Shown here piece by piece: positions 1 to 11,194 of a stretch of 64,000 bases of DNA. How positions within the stretch are numbered: the stretch's first letter is position 1; every line of letters begins with the position of its first letter. This DNA is from Epiperipatus broadwayi. Lineage: Eukaryota; Onychophora; Udeonychophora; Euonychophora; Peripatidae. Made by a program: the position numbers and the translations under genes. The DNA lies in assembly GCA_028023455.1 (NCBI GenBank), contig JAQFVV010006272.1, forward strand, positions 4,381,127 through 4,445,126. Direction: 5' to 3'. The notes beneath the pieces were generated by a model. That model worked only from the letters and a program-made list of their open reading frames with translations, did no database searches and was not told the DNA's origin.

Positions 1-240
1 AGAAAGACCTCAAAGGTACATTTATGAAAAACAAAAAAACACAAGTTAAAAAACTTGTTAATGCTTGTATTTATGATAACAGATGGCGTTCTACCAAAAA
101 CACCGTCAAGCATAGTTTTCTGTTTACATAAACGTCAGAGCGAGTATTCACTATCTCTAACTTTATATATATATATAACTACAACCATTAAATGTCTGTA
201 TTTTTAAATCATATAATAATAATTCAAACAAATATATTTA
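1..240. other. AT-rich flank, nothing recognised
   Basis: No open frame, RNA or repeat is recognised here. The stretch contains a short TA run near 165-177. It borders the terminal sequence of the first Penelope-like element. Confidence 0.5.
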
Positions 241-1400
241 ACACAGTATTCAAAATTAAATAATATATTCTTTACCAGAAGTACTTTCAATTGTTTCACT
301 GACCATCTTTATCAACTGTTAATACAAACGTCTTCCGGTGGTATCACAGATTTGTAATTTTTTTATTTTTAGTTATGAGGTTAAGATATTGTCTCAGATA
401 AAATATAAAGGAATTAAAGTATATTGTAGATATGTTAAATGATGTATTTATATGTGCACATAATGAAATAATAGTTAATTTGTTTAGTGAGTTAAATATG
501 ATTAATAATGTAAAATGGGTGTTAAATGAAGAGAAGGAAGATTCTATAAAGTTTTTAGATAAATTTATTAAAAGAAATAATAATGTGTTTGATTATAATA
601 TGATTTTAAAACCTGTGGAAATTAGGGGTTATATTCCATATAATTCTAAAGTTCATATGGATCATAAATTAGCTGGTTTGAAGTCATTTTTGTTTAGAAA
701 TGATTATTTGTGCAAATGTATTAGTGATAAAATTGAAAATATTAATGTATATATTACTGATATGTTGAATGTTGGTTATGGAAGGAATATTATTTATAAT
801 ACAATTACAAAATATAATCAAAATAAAAGTAATAATAAGAAAATATTAAATAAATTAAAAAGTGATAAATGGATTTCTATTCCTTTTATATCTAATCAAC
901 AAGCTAAATTAATTAATAAACTTTATAGTGGTTTGTGTAGAATTTCTTTTTTCTCTTCAAATAATATAAATGATATGATAAATAACTCTAAAGGCAAGAT
1001 TTCTAAGTTTGAATTAAATTCTGTTATATATATGTTGGAATGTAGTTGTGGAATAAAATATATAGGGGAATCCAAATGTACATTACAAAAACGATATAAT
1101 GATCATAAGACATTATATAAATGTGTACAGAAAGAAAATATATCTTCGGTAAATATGAATACTCCATCAATTATATTTGATCATAATAAAACATGTAATT
1201 ATGGTTTTAAATTTAATAATAGAGATATAAAAATTATTCAAATTAAAAGGTGTAGTGAAAAACATAAAATTAAAGAAACAATGATGATATCTAGGAATAG
1301 AGGTGGTTTAATGAATAGACAATTGGCTAATATAAAGACAACAGAACTGTGGGAAATTTGAATGATGGGTAATGCAAGTTTTTATTTTTTGTATGTTTAT
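241..1400 (+). mobile_element. Penelope-like element copy 1, 5'-truncated in RT
   Basis: This is a retroelement of the Penelope-like (PLE) class, which couples a reverse transcriptase to a GIY-YIG endonuclease. The terminal core AGAAGTACTTTC at 277-288 also appears in the other copies of this family in the window. The coding part opens at the end of the RT palm and runs through the thumb and linker into the endonuclease, so most of the RT is missing. The 3' end runs into the terminal repeat of the next copy at about 1408, so the two elements abut in the same orientation. Confidence 0.85.
432..1361 (+). pseudogene. PLE RT-thumb plus GIY-YIG endonuclease ORF (309 codons)
   Basis: This is the C-terminal part of a Penelope-like polyprotein, which copies element RNA and nicks target DNA in the nucleus. 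The open frame extends upstream of the first ATG to about 402. Near residue 3 the RT motif-C region reads LNDVFIC where PLEs normally have a YxDD-type sequence, so the first catalytic aspartate looks lost. FLDKFIKR at about residue 42 and ILKPVEIRGYIPYNSKVHMD at about 59-78 match the RT palm-end and thumb segments. The GIY-YIG domain begins near residue 198 with VIYMLECSCG and continues with KYIGESKCTLQKRY. The frame ends ELWEI. It is the longest intact PLE frame in the window, but without RT motifs A and B it cannot encode a working polymerase. Placement in PLEs is firm; the subfamily is not assigned. Confidence 0.85.
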
Positions 1401-1407
1401 ATATATA

Positions 1408-2160
1408 TACAAATCAATATATATATATCAAAATACAGTAAAATTCACACATAAATTATATTATTTTTAGAAGTACTTTCGACTATACATCTTGTAGAGC
1501 AGATCAAGTTTATTAGGAAAATTTATAATTGTTTGTTCATATTGCTTTTTTCACAAATAATATAAATAGATTACTTAACAAAACTAAAATTCCAAAATTC
1601 AAAGTTTAATCAAAATTGTATTATATATAAATTGATATGTGGATGTGGCTTACAATATGTCAGTGAGTCTAAGTGTACATAGGAGAAGAGAATAAAAGAG
1701 CATATGCTTTTATATAATAGAATTCAAAAAGAGACACAATCAGGAATAGATGCAAATAAACCATCATCATCTGTTATATTTGATCATAATAAATCTTGTC
1801 AATATGGATTTAGGTTTGATTATAGAAATGTGAAAATTATTCAAATAGAATGTTGCCACAATAAATGTAAAATAAAAAAGGCTATGTTGATTTCAAAAAA
1901 TCATCAAATGTTAATGAATCGGCAGTTATCAAATATTAAGATAACAGCATTGTGGGAAATCTGAATTGAACTATAGGTATTGTAAAGGGTTGTCTCATTT
2001 TGATTATTCAATGTTATATAGTTGATAAAGACTACAAGATGTATAGTCGAAAGTACTTCTAAAAATAATATGATTTATGTGAATTTTACTGTATTTTGAT
2101 ATATATATATTGATTTGTATATTACATATATTGTGAAATGAATACAGACATCAAACTTAA
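1408..2160 (+). mobile_element. Endonuclease-only PLE unit bounded by inverted repeats
   Basis: This short Penelope-like unit is flanked by near-identical inverted terminal repeats, core 1429-1497 against 2032-2099, extending outward to about 1408 and 2120. The right side carries about 50 further bases ending in ATCAAACTTA near 2160. The interior holds only endonuclease coding remains. Terminal inverted repeats are known for PLEs. The unit looks like a 5'-truncated insertion that still acquired both ends. Confidence 0.8.
1560..1964 (+). pseudogene. Degenerate GIY-YIG endonuclease of PLE copy 2
   Basis: An upstream frame at about 1610-1680 reads CIIYKLICGCGLQYVSESKC. The conserved YIGES of the GIY-YIG core has become YVSES, and a stop follows at TAG 1681-1683. 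The frame reopens at 1704-1964 (86 codons) with the C-terminal part of the domain: VIFDHNKSCQYGF at residues 24-36, then IECCHNKCKIKKAM and a final ITALWEI. This C-terminus matches the end of copy 1 almost motif for motif. The loss of the glycine and the stop make it non-functional. Confidence 0.8.
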
Positions 2161-2175
2161 TATATATATATATAT

Positions 2176-4119
2176 TGTAACAGGCACACATGCTGTTATA
2201 TTTTAAAAAAAAAAAAGTTAAAGTATAAAAGTTCGCAAATAAAAACTTTTTTAAAAATTGACAATTAAGTCATCTAAACTCATATATATATAAAATCACA
2301 CAGATGGAAAATTATTGAAAGAAAACTTTATTTAAAAAAAAAGGATTTTAAAACTAAATTTTCAACAAAAACTTAAAGATTTAAAGATAACAATATATCT
2401 TTAAGAGTGTACAAAATTTAATTATATTGTGTAAAAAGGCTAAAAATGGAAATGATTATTTTTAATCAGTCTTAAGTAAACTAGTCCTTGGGCATCTCAA
2501 AATTTATAGTTAAAGGTCAGATAGAAGAGAAAAACAATAAAAACAAAATAGCCAATAAAAAAATCCCTCAGGAAATGGACCACAGTGAAAGAATCATCAT
2601 CATCATGACATCATGTCCAGTTAATCTGCAATTTTAATATAAAAAGGAAAAGGTTGAAAATAAAATTATGTGTGTTATCTGTGTTAGTTTCAGGAGAGTT
2701 GAATGAGAAGGGATTGAAAAGATCACTTTCAATCCCTTAAGTTTTTCCAAAGGATAGAAAAATGAAGTATTGTTTTTCTACATTGTGGACATGGGGTCCT
2801 GCAATAAGATCCTGCAAACAGCTATACCAGCTAGAGCAAAGGACCTCTGGATGAATACCAATAAAATGGCAAAAAGGATATCATACTGGTCTCTCCAGGA
2901 CATTGTGGGAATTAGAAACAAACTGGATCCAAATTACAAGCAACTAGAAAGTATAAACTTTTTCTCCTTAAAACCGTAAGAACTCTATAACTAATGAACT
3001 TTGACTATAAAACTTTTCCAGTATTTAAATAGAAATATAAATTCCTATCTGACCAAACCAAATCATTTATTAATAATTACTTTTATCATATGTAGTTTTA
3101 AAATCATTCCCATTAATTTATTTTTTTGTTCTTTTAAATGTTTTTTTTTTCTGTTAAGCTAAACTTTTAATAAATATTAAATTTAAATTGGATGTGGATG
3201 GTTGTATAGATCATAAAATTATGTTAGTTTAATTAAAGGGAGTGTTGATCTTAGTTTATTTGTTTCACAGTTAAATTGGGTTAATGGGTTGGATGTATCG
3301 GTGTAATTAGTAAATGTAGCATGAAGATCCACTACATACAGGATCACATTATATGCCACACTTGGGCAAAATAAGCCTATTTCTTATTGACTATCGGAGT
3401 CAAACGGTATTCCCTGCTCCTTGGATCACCCCTTTAGCCTCTGGAATGGGATCGTAAGTCGGCAAAAGGACTGCAATCCCTTTCTACGAAGTTTTTTTTG
3501 TATTGTTCTTCTCACCAGACAGACGTAGCATTCCTGTACTGGACAAGGAACAATTTCTTCTATAACCATGCTGTTCAGATGTACATTTCTGACAGTATGG
3601 TATTGTACTATCGTATTCCGCTTGCATTGAATACATCGATATATCAGGCAGATTGGCGTTAGTTTGACTGAACTTTTGGCCTAGGGTTAAATAAGGGATA
3701 TAGAATATTTTCTTTTTTGAGTCCAATCTATACTTGACACTAATAAAAAAATTAATTCATCTGTGTGAACTTCTAAAATAAAAAGTTAAAATGTAAATTA
3801 AATTAAATTCTAAAGTAAAAGTTATACTAAAATAAATAATTCTGAATTTTATATATGTGCAAAATAAATGTTTTTGGGTATTGTTAATCTGGTAGTGGAT
3901 TATTCTTATTTTTTATTATCTTTCTTTCTTTATAATAAAATATATATTATCTCTGCTGCTCCATGATCTAGTGACTGGGGCATTTCGGTCATATTTATTT
4001 AAAAGTCTGGATCTTACTGTAAGTATCTGCCTACTATATAAATTTTCCAGGTTCAAATGGCCTGGTAGCACCCTTATATAGCAGATACGGTAAGACTCCA
4101 ATTCATCTCGACTGTTATA
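2176..4119 (+). repeat. 2-kb dispersed repeat, copy a (starts TGTAAC)
   Basis: The sequence aligns along its length with 36006-38146. It starts with TGTAACAGGCACACATGC and a short internal palindrome, and ends CTGTTATA. The two ends therefore form a short inverted pair TGTAACAG/CTGTTATA. It lies inside a TA run, consistent with insertion at TA. Blocks near 2770-2960, 3490-3690 and 3940-4110 correspond to blocks of the second copy. The minus-strand open frame 3726-3484 is inside the repeat and is not conserved as a frame. The class is unknown; a non-autonomous DNA transposon or a long solo LTR are both possible. Confidence 0.6.
3940..4110 (+). repeat. tRNA-promoter-like 3' segment of the 2-kb repeat
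   Basis: This segment contains GGTTCAAATGG at about 4051, which resembles a pol III B box. An A-box-like CTAGTGACTGG lies about 80 bases upstream, near 3968. The second copy has GGTTCGAATGAC in the same place. It may be a SINE captured within the larger repeat. Confidence 0.35.
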
Positions 4120-4236
4120 ATATATATATATATAATGCACTGACTGGAAATATATTTACTATCCTATGATGCAAACATTATTCAAGCTTAATACATTTGT
4201 AATAATACTAATCTTTATCATAACATAAAATTAATA

Positions 4237-4356
4237 GTCCAATCCAAAAATTCACTGAGTGTATAATCAGAAACAGTCATTCTTGATTCATTTTTAAAAA
4301 TATTTAAATCTTGCTTTATCAGTATTGTAAGTCCATATTAAAATTGCATGTAACAA
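4237..4356 (-). pseudogene. Broken fragment of the nAChR-like large exon
   Basis: This stretch aligns on the same strand with about 8030-8150 of the receptor exon, and most positions match by eye. On the minus strand it reads CYMQF, then a stop, and after a frame change NESRMTVSDYTLSE. The intact exon has CCNMQF and NKSRMTVDDYILSG. It covers only the region after the Cys-loop and shows no homology on either side. It is therefore an isolated exon piece from duplication or gene conversion, lying downstream of the live exon, probably in the next intron. Confidence 0.75.
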
Positions 4357-7355
4357 GTTTCAATCAAGCCAAACTGCCAGCCTCATCAGCTTTTCTAGAA
4401 TTCAAATATCAATTCTTCATGTTTATGTTGAAGTAAGATTTTCATTTATAAATATTGTCATGTAATGTAATACTTTTATATTATAAAATATCTTTTACCC
4501 ATGATAACAATTTATACTAAACATCTTTATTCTTAAAATAGGCAAAACTCTCACCTTTATCCTTGATAGTGAGAATAGTTGGTGCCCAAAATACATTGTA
4601 AATCTAAAACCTCTCATAAAAAATATAATGAGTTTCTATGAGAAAAAAATTAATTTTTTATTTAAAATCAAAATGTATAAACATACTATTAAAAAAATAA
4701 ATATTAAATTGAAAGAGCATTAATAATGAATAAAGATTTTACTAAGCATATTAAAATTATTAACCTGTGCTGTCATATCTCAACTGGACTAGTCCAGATT
4801 TCATCTTATTTTGGTCAGATCTTGATTGGATTGAACATTTATCACCACAGACCAATAGATACATGAATAGATAAGATATATCCAATAACAGAAATAGATC
4901 AATAGGTGATGATGCTCAGTGAATTTAATTTCTCTCATTATGAATGAGATCTGGCTATAAATAGTCAATCCAGTTGGAGGTAAAATCAAACATCAACAAA
5001 TTACTGTCAGAACTGAAAGTAGTACTGCATATTCATACTAAAACTGGAAGCTTCTACAATGTAAACTAGATGTGAGGTAAGCTGTCAAAGAACAGCTAGA
5101 AGGGTCATCGTACTTTCACAAAAGGCAAGCTATCATGATACAGCTGGAAGTGTTAGGGAAATATAAAAGGATAACTTATGATAATTGCACTCAATGTTAT
5201 ACCAAACCAACATAACAGATATACAGTATAGAAACATTATTGTATGCAATCTGTAATTAGTATATAAACCACTAAACATTACATGATCACTATTTCTTAT
5301 GCCAGCACATTACTGTTATTAAAACACTAACGAAGGCCACAAGCCAGAAACTAGTCTGGGGATATTGGATGAGTAGGCACTAGATAGGGATTTTATGCCC
5401 AAACCTTCTAGCATCCATTGATTACTCTGGTTGGCATTGAATGGCACTACTGTATGAAGAGTTTTGCCTGTTTAAATAGTATATACATATTACAAAAATT
5501 TAAACATTCTTGCACAGATTTGTAAGCATTGTATAAGTACATTAAATAAATATTCAATTGTATTTGTATAAGTCTGTGTTTATTACACTCACACATAAAC
5601 ATAACATGTAGTTAATAACTTTTTTAAAAAAATAAAAAAAGGATAATTTTTTCATTGAATGTCTGACATTTGGTTTCTTAAGTAGTAAGAGAATATTTCC
5701 TAATTCACAATTCATTAAATTAAAATAAAGCATGAAAAAAATAATTAATTAACTAGAATGTACATTTTAAAGCATAAAAAAAATTAACTTAACACAATGC
5801 ATATTTTAAATTATATTTTTAATACATTTTATGTTCTATTATCAAAGTTTTTTTTTATTTATGTAATTAACAGCAATATTATTGGGGTTTTTTTAATAAA
5901 AAAAAAACAAATCTTAGTGAATTATATTTATTTTACAATTAAATTAAACAAAAATTTGATAAAGAAATTTAATGTACAATTGTTTGCTGAAGTTTTAATA
6001 ATCTAAATGCTTTTTTTTTTTCTGATACTAAAGATGTATTTTTTAATATCTGCCATTATCATAAAATCAAAAGCAAATTATGAGATTATTGATTTAAAAT
6101 TGAGCAAATAAGTGATATTTTTAACTTATGCTTAATAACATTTTATTATATAAAATTGATAATTAACTGCATAATGCATGGAATCATTTTTTCTCTTCAA
6201 AATAGTTGACAATTATTGTGTAATATTTTACAGTTAAGATTAACAATTTTTTGTGCCAGCAAAATAGCAATCATAAGAATTTTAAATCATGATATTGATT
6301 GAGTTAATACATTTTACCGAATGTACATATTTTAGAATTTAATATTAATACATTTTGTTATACATAACAGTGAAAATCTTATTTATTTTGTATATATCAT
6401 AAATGAAACCATTGACCATCTTGCAAGGGCACTGAATAAAATCAGATAAAATACATTAATCATATTTTAATTCTATAATCAAAACAATATTATGGACTGC
6501 ATAATTAATAAAATCTATAGGGAACTATACACTTTTGGCATCTACATTGCTCTTTTATATGATGTGGCTTTAGTGAAGTCACTATCACATGATCACATCA
6601 GTCTTTACAAAATGGCCACCATTTTTTCAAAATAATGTTTACTTTTTAAAAAAGTTGTATATTAAAATAGTACTTTACAAACTGATGATGATCATTATGG
6701 AAAATCTGTCACTAATGAAGGTAAATGTATATTTAAAAGAATAATTAATACTTTTTATGCAAATCAGAGACAATAATAAATGTATTTTAATTATCTTACA
6801 CTAATTAATCTTATTATAAATGAAAGGTAAATATAATTTCAATAAATAGATTGACATTGTTGATACAGGAAGTCATCTTAACTACTACACATAATGCACA
6901 TTTTAAAGCTTAATACATTTTGAATCATATCAGCTAGCAAAATAAGATAAAATAAACAGCCTGATTTTACATTATCAAATGTTTTGTTGGTCGAAACTAT
7001 TAATCTCATCAGATATGCTAGAATTCAAAACAACTATTTACTATATTAATATAGTGATATGATATTCATTTATAAATAACTTAATCATACAAATATATGT
7101 TATTTTTAGAGTATAAAAAATGTGCATAAATCATAATTTTATCATATTTATATCAATGTAGGGAATGACTGTTTTGAACTCTAATAAATTTATCATCTCT
7201 AGTGACTTAGTGTGATCAAAATGCATACTGTGAGACTGTGTTATGTTTGATAATGTTCAAAACTCATATACATGCCATGATATCATAGTATTTAGAATAT
7301 ATTAAACTTTAAAGATATAATCAAAAAAGAAATAATTTTTGTGAAAAAAACTTAC
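4357..7355. other. AT-rich stretch downstream of the receptor large exon
   Basis: This is probably the intron that follows the large receptor exon. The expected last exon (TM4) was sought on the minus strand and not found. A less AT-rich patch at about 5320-5470 may be an old repeat. Poly-T tracts occur near 5860 and 6010. No open frame here is convincing. Confidence 0.4.
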
Positions 7356-8283
7356 TGCATTAAACCGATCATCATTATGTAAATGAGAAACGATAAATTC
7401 CACAGCTTCTGTTCCTTTATGAAAATTGTATTCACTCCATAGAGCTCCACTCTCAAAGTCTTTATTTCTATTACTTGTTTTAGTTCCTAAATTCCCTGAT
7501 AGTTCTGTTTCTAATAGATTAATTGATGATGTAAAAGTGGCCATAAGTTGAACATCTGCTAAATGCAATGATTGTTTTTTAAATTTAGGTCTAGTCATTC
7601 CTAAAAATTTTGGTAATATTTTCAAAAATACAACTTTGACCCATCTGGGCATAGTATGAGTTGTTGGACTTCGATGATTCCAACTTATAATCCATACAGT
7701 TATCAAAATAGAAATTATGTTCATAACAAATATAAAAATAAGATATTTAGAGATTAATGGCATAGCCTGTGATGTTGGAGGGAGCATTTTTGATACTAAA
7801 ACTAAAAACACAATAAGTGAGAGTAGAATAGATATTCCAAGAGTTATTTTTTCTCCAGCATCCGAAGGTAAATAAAAAAGTAATACACTAAGAAATGATA
7901 TCATAACACAAGGAGTAATCAAATTAATGCTATAAAATAATGTTTTTCTACGTATAGAAAGAAAAAACTTTATATAAGTGATAGGAATTTCATGTGGAAT
8001 CACTTCAATATATCCAGGGGCTTCCAAAAGATCCCAAGAACCACTGAGTATATAATCATCAACAGTCATTCTTGATTTATTTTTGAAAAAACTTAAACTC
8101 ACTTCATTAGCATTGTAAGTCCAAGATTGAAATTGCATATTACAACACTGTTCATCAAATGGAAAGTAAGTTACTTCTATGGTGCAACTACTTTTATATA
8201 TAGATGCAGGTACGAAAAGAATTGTACCTTTATTATATACAACAACATTTGGCTTGTAAGTTACTTCATAATTTCCATCAGCA
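7356..8283 (-). CDS. nAChR-like subunit, large exon (Cys-loop to MA helix)
   Basis: This exon encodes a subunit of a pentameric ligand-gated cation channel in the plasma membrane. The acceptor is TATATTTTAG before 8283 and the donor GTAAGT follows 7356. It gives 309 codons plus the last base of a split Asn. Visible in order: ADGNYEV (loop A end); a Cys-loop around FPFDEQCC whose 13-residue spacing uses the second Cys; SWTY (loop B Trp kept); TM1 from about FYSINLITPC; TM2 after GEK with Leu at 9' and Lys at 20'; TM3 from PLISKYL; a short cytoplasmic loop; and the MA helix TEAVEFIVSHLHNDDRFNA. The loop C segment lacks the adjacent Cys pair of alpha subunits, so it resembles non-alpha or beta-like subunits. 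The Glu at -1' suggests cation selectivity (inference). TM4 is not in this exon. The upstream exon is at 30465-30356. Confidence 0.92.
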
Positions 8284-8454
8284 CTAAAATATAACAATAA
8301 TATAGAATTAAATATAATAAATAATAGTATTTATTAAAGGTTGATAAATAATATTTAGTTTTTAATAAATATTTAAAATTTTAAAGTACTATTTCTATGG
8401 CTTAATTTCTTTAATTCTCTCTTTCTCTCACACATACCTATATATATATATAAT

Positions 8455-9446
8455 ATTCATATATATATAAAATACCGTAATAATGATATAATTTAACTTA
8501 TTTTATCAGAAATACTTTCGACTATATTCCTTTTAGTTTTTATCAACTATATACCATTGAATAATCAAAATGAGACATCATTTCATAACACCCATAATTC
8601 AGTTCAGTTCTTCCACAATTCTGTTATTTTAATGTTTGATGATTGATGATTCATTAACATTTGATGATTTCTTGAAATTAATATAGCATCTTTTATTTTA
8701 CATTTATTATGGCAATGTTCAATTTGTATAATTTTTATGTTTTTATAATCAAATTTAAATCCATATTTACAAGTTTTATTATAATCAAATATAACAAATA
8801 ATGAAGGTTTATTTTCATCTTTTCCTGATTGTTTATCTTTTTGAACTTTTTTATATAAAAGCATATGTTCTTTTATTTCTTTTTTCTAGTATACATTTAG
8901 ATTCCCCGATATATTGTAAGCCACATTGACATATTAATTTATATATAATACAATTTTGATTAAAATTTAAATTTTTGCTTTTAGAGTTATTAATTAATCT
9001 ATTTGTATTATTTGTCAAGAAAAAGCAATTTGACACAAACCATTATAAATTTTTCTCATAAACTTAACTTGTTCATTGATATAAATGGTATTGCAATCCA
9101 ATTTATTTTGCATAATTTTTCATTTAAAATTACAATGACTTTAATCCAGACAACTTATGACTTATAGGTACATTTGATTCATATGGAATAAATCCTCTAG
9201 TTTCAATTGGTTTTATTGTCATAAAATAATCCAAATTGTATTCATTATGTATATCTTTAATATCCAAAATTTTTATGGAATTGTATTTTTTGTGTGATTA
9301 AACCCACTTTAAATCCTTAATCTGATTTAATTAAATAAATAAATTGTTTATTATATGAATTGTTTATTATATAAATATTATTGTATTTAATATATATAAA
9401 TTTGAATATTACATATATTTTGGAAATAATACAGACATCAAACTTA
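8455..9446 (-). mobile_element. Penelope-like element copy 3
   Basis: This copy belongs to the same family as copies 1 and 2, in reverse orientation. The 3' terminal sequence is at about 8469-8560, where the core is altered to AGAAATACTTTC. The 5' side ends at about 9446 with the outward-facing ATCAAACTTA tail, so the two ends are inverted relative to each other. Coding remains run from the RT thumb (about 9300) to the end of the endonuclease (8604). Confidence 0.8.
8604..9310 (-). pseudogene. Degenerate PLE RT-thumb and GIY-YIG reading frames
   Basis: Minus-strand pieces in order are: a thumb segment reading IKPIETRGFIPYESNV (about 9230-9160); the linker VKFMRKIYNGLCQIAF (about 9078-9030); the endonuclease start CIIYKLICQCGLQYIGESKC (about 8955-8895); and an 86-codon C-terminal part (8864-8604) with VIFDYNKTCKYGFKF near residue 24 and a final ITELWKN. 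A frameshift near 8880 separates the two endonuclease halves, and stops interrupt the linker. YIGES is intact here, unlike in copy 2. It is a dead copy lying inside the receptor intron. Confidence 0.8.
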
Positions 9447-9461
9447 ATTTATTATATATAT

Positions 9462-11194
9462 TGAACTGGGTAGGGTATAGATCACTTGAGGAACTCAATT
9501 TAGCATGAAATTTAGCCTTTAATGAAATTTGTGAAACAATATTGTAAAACTTCCTCTTATATACAAAATATGATATTATAAACTTATACATTCAATCTAC
9601 ACCAATGCAATTTAAATATTGCTTCACACTGGTCCCTTAGGCAGAGAAGAATAATACCCAGAGGGTACTTGTAACCAAGACAGAGCTATATATAAGATAC
9701 ATAACTCTACATTTCAAGGCCACAGATCTTCTCGGCTACAAAATTCAACACCTATCATTCAAAGCACTTTTGTTTCAGAGTAAATTCCAGGTGCCAGTTA
9801 GTTACAAGAACTAATGTGCCCTGAAAACTAATTCAGTGCCTAAGAAATCCCAATTAGCTCAATCAAAAGGAATAATATAATACATTACTGCTTTAATTAG
9901 TGGTAAAAGAATTGACCGACAAAATATTAAGTTTAAAGATAATTTATTTTAACTAAATAATTACTATTATAATTTTAAATTACTTTTATAACCTCTTAAT
10001 TAATCTAACAATGGTATTTTATATAATGATGACACACTCTTAATTCATACAATAAAATATAAGATATCATAAAGTATTAAATAAATACACATTTAAAAAC
10101 ACAGACATCAATAGTTCATTTTATCCATGCTATAGAGTTCAATTGTTTTACTGAGTCTAGAGGCTTTAAATTATTGCAATGACTACATTAATATCAGAAA
10201 TGGAATAAGAAAATGTTCTTTATTACCTATAGAATTTTGGACATTGACTTCTTGTTGTTTGCTGCTTCATGTGTTTTTCCAACTGGTTGGATTTGAGGTT
10301 TTTGCGGAGGTTCCTATGATTGCTATTTCATGATACTATTATTCAAAACAGTTAGATAACTCTGGCAGTTTCTAATTATTAAGCAGTCATCACTTTTATT
10401 GGGCAGGTTGTTGATGTTCCATTGGGCTGAGGCTGAAATCTGGCCGTATGCTTCTGATGACTACTAACACTGCATTGTCTTTAGATACATGAAAAAGAAT
10501 GACTCTGACTAAAGACTGATTGTAAAACTGATTCAATGATGAAAAACTGGCTATTTATGTGATAACATGTCATTTTTAACTAGTTTCTATACCTTCACAG
10601 CTATATCCATTGCTAAAAATTCATCCACTTCTTTTGATTAAATTTTTGATACAATTTTAATTAATTAATTAATTCTGTTTTTAATTAGTAGCCATTGCTA
10701 ATTCTGTATTTATAAAACTTATGAGTGTTTACAATCTTTGAGGGAAATTCCAATTATATGCTTTCATTTGTTTTTTAATATTTAACTTATATATTTCATT
10801 TTATTAACATGCACACATTTTACTATTCCTTTATGTTTGCAATTTTAATATTTACAGACATATTTTATTTCTTTTAAATAACAGGAAGAGACTTTTTCCT
10901 TTAGCTTAAATGAACAGAGATATTTTTAATTTTATGTAAAAGATTAATTTTTAAACTACTATAGCTTTTAACTTTTATAAGTTAAATTTTCTCTCCCTTC
11001 CAATTACTCTTTCAACTTTTATAGATTTTCTTCTTTTTTTCAAATGAGATATTTTAATTCAGTTATTCATGGACAACTTACTGATTTTATTATTTATTAA
11101 ACAAGTTTAAAACTTCTTGCATTATTTATGAAAATTTTTATTTTAGTAATTTTTTAAACAATTATTACAAATATGTACCTTGCCTAGCAATACA
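9462..11194 (-). repeat. 3' LTR of the minus-strand LTR element
   Basis: This repeat is alignable throughout with 13365-15128. Its minus-strand start is TGTATTGCTAGG and its minus-strand end is CCAGTTCA, giving TG...CA boundaries. It touches the TA-rich end of PLE copy 3 at about 9450-9461. Confidence 0.7.

Noticed and set aside
3484-3726. 80-codon minus-strand frame with several Cys
   Set aside because: It falls within the 2-kb repeat, and the matching region of the other copy does not keep the frame.
4557-4610. A possible last exon of the receptor (WAP-like segment on the minus strand)
   Set aside because: It lacks the TM4 hydrophobic stretch, and the frame ends without a family match.
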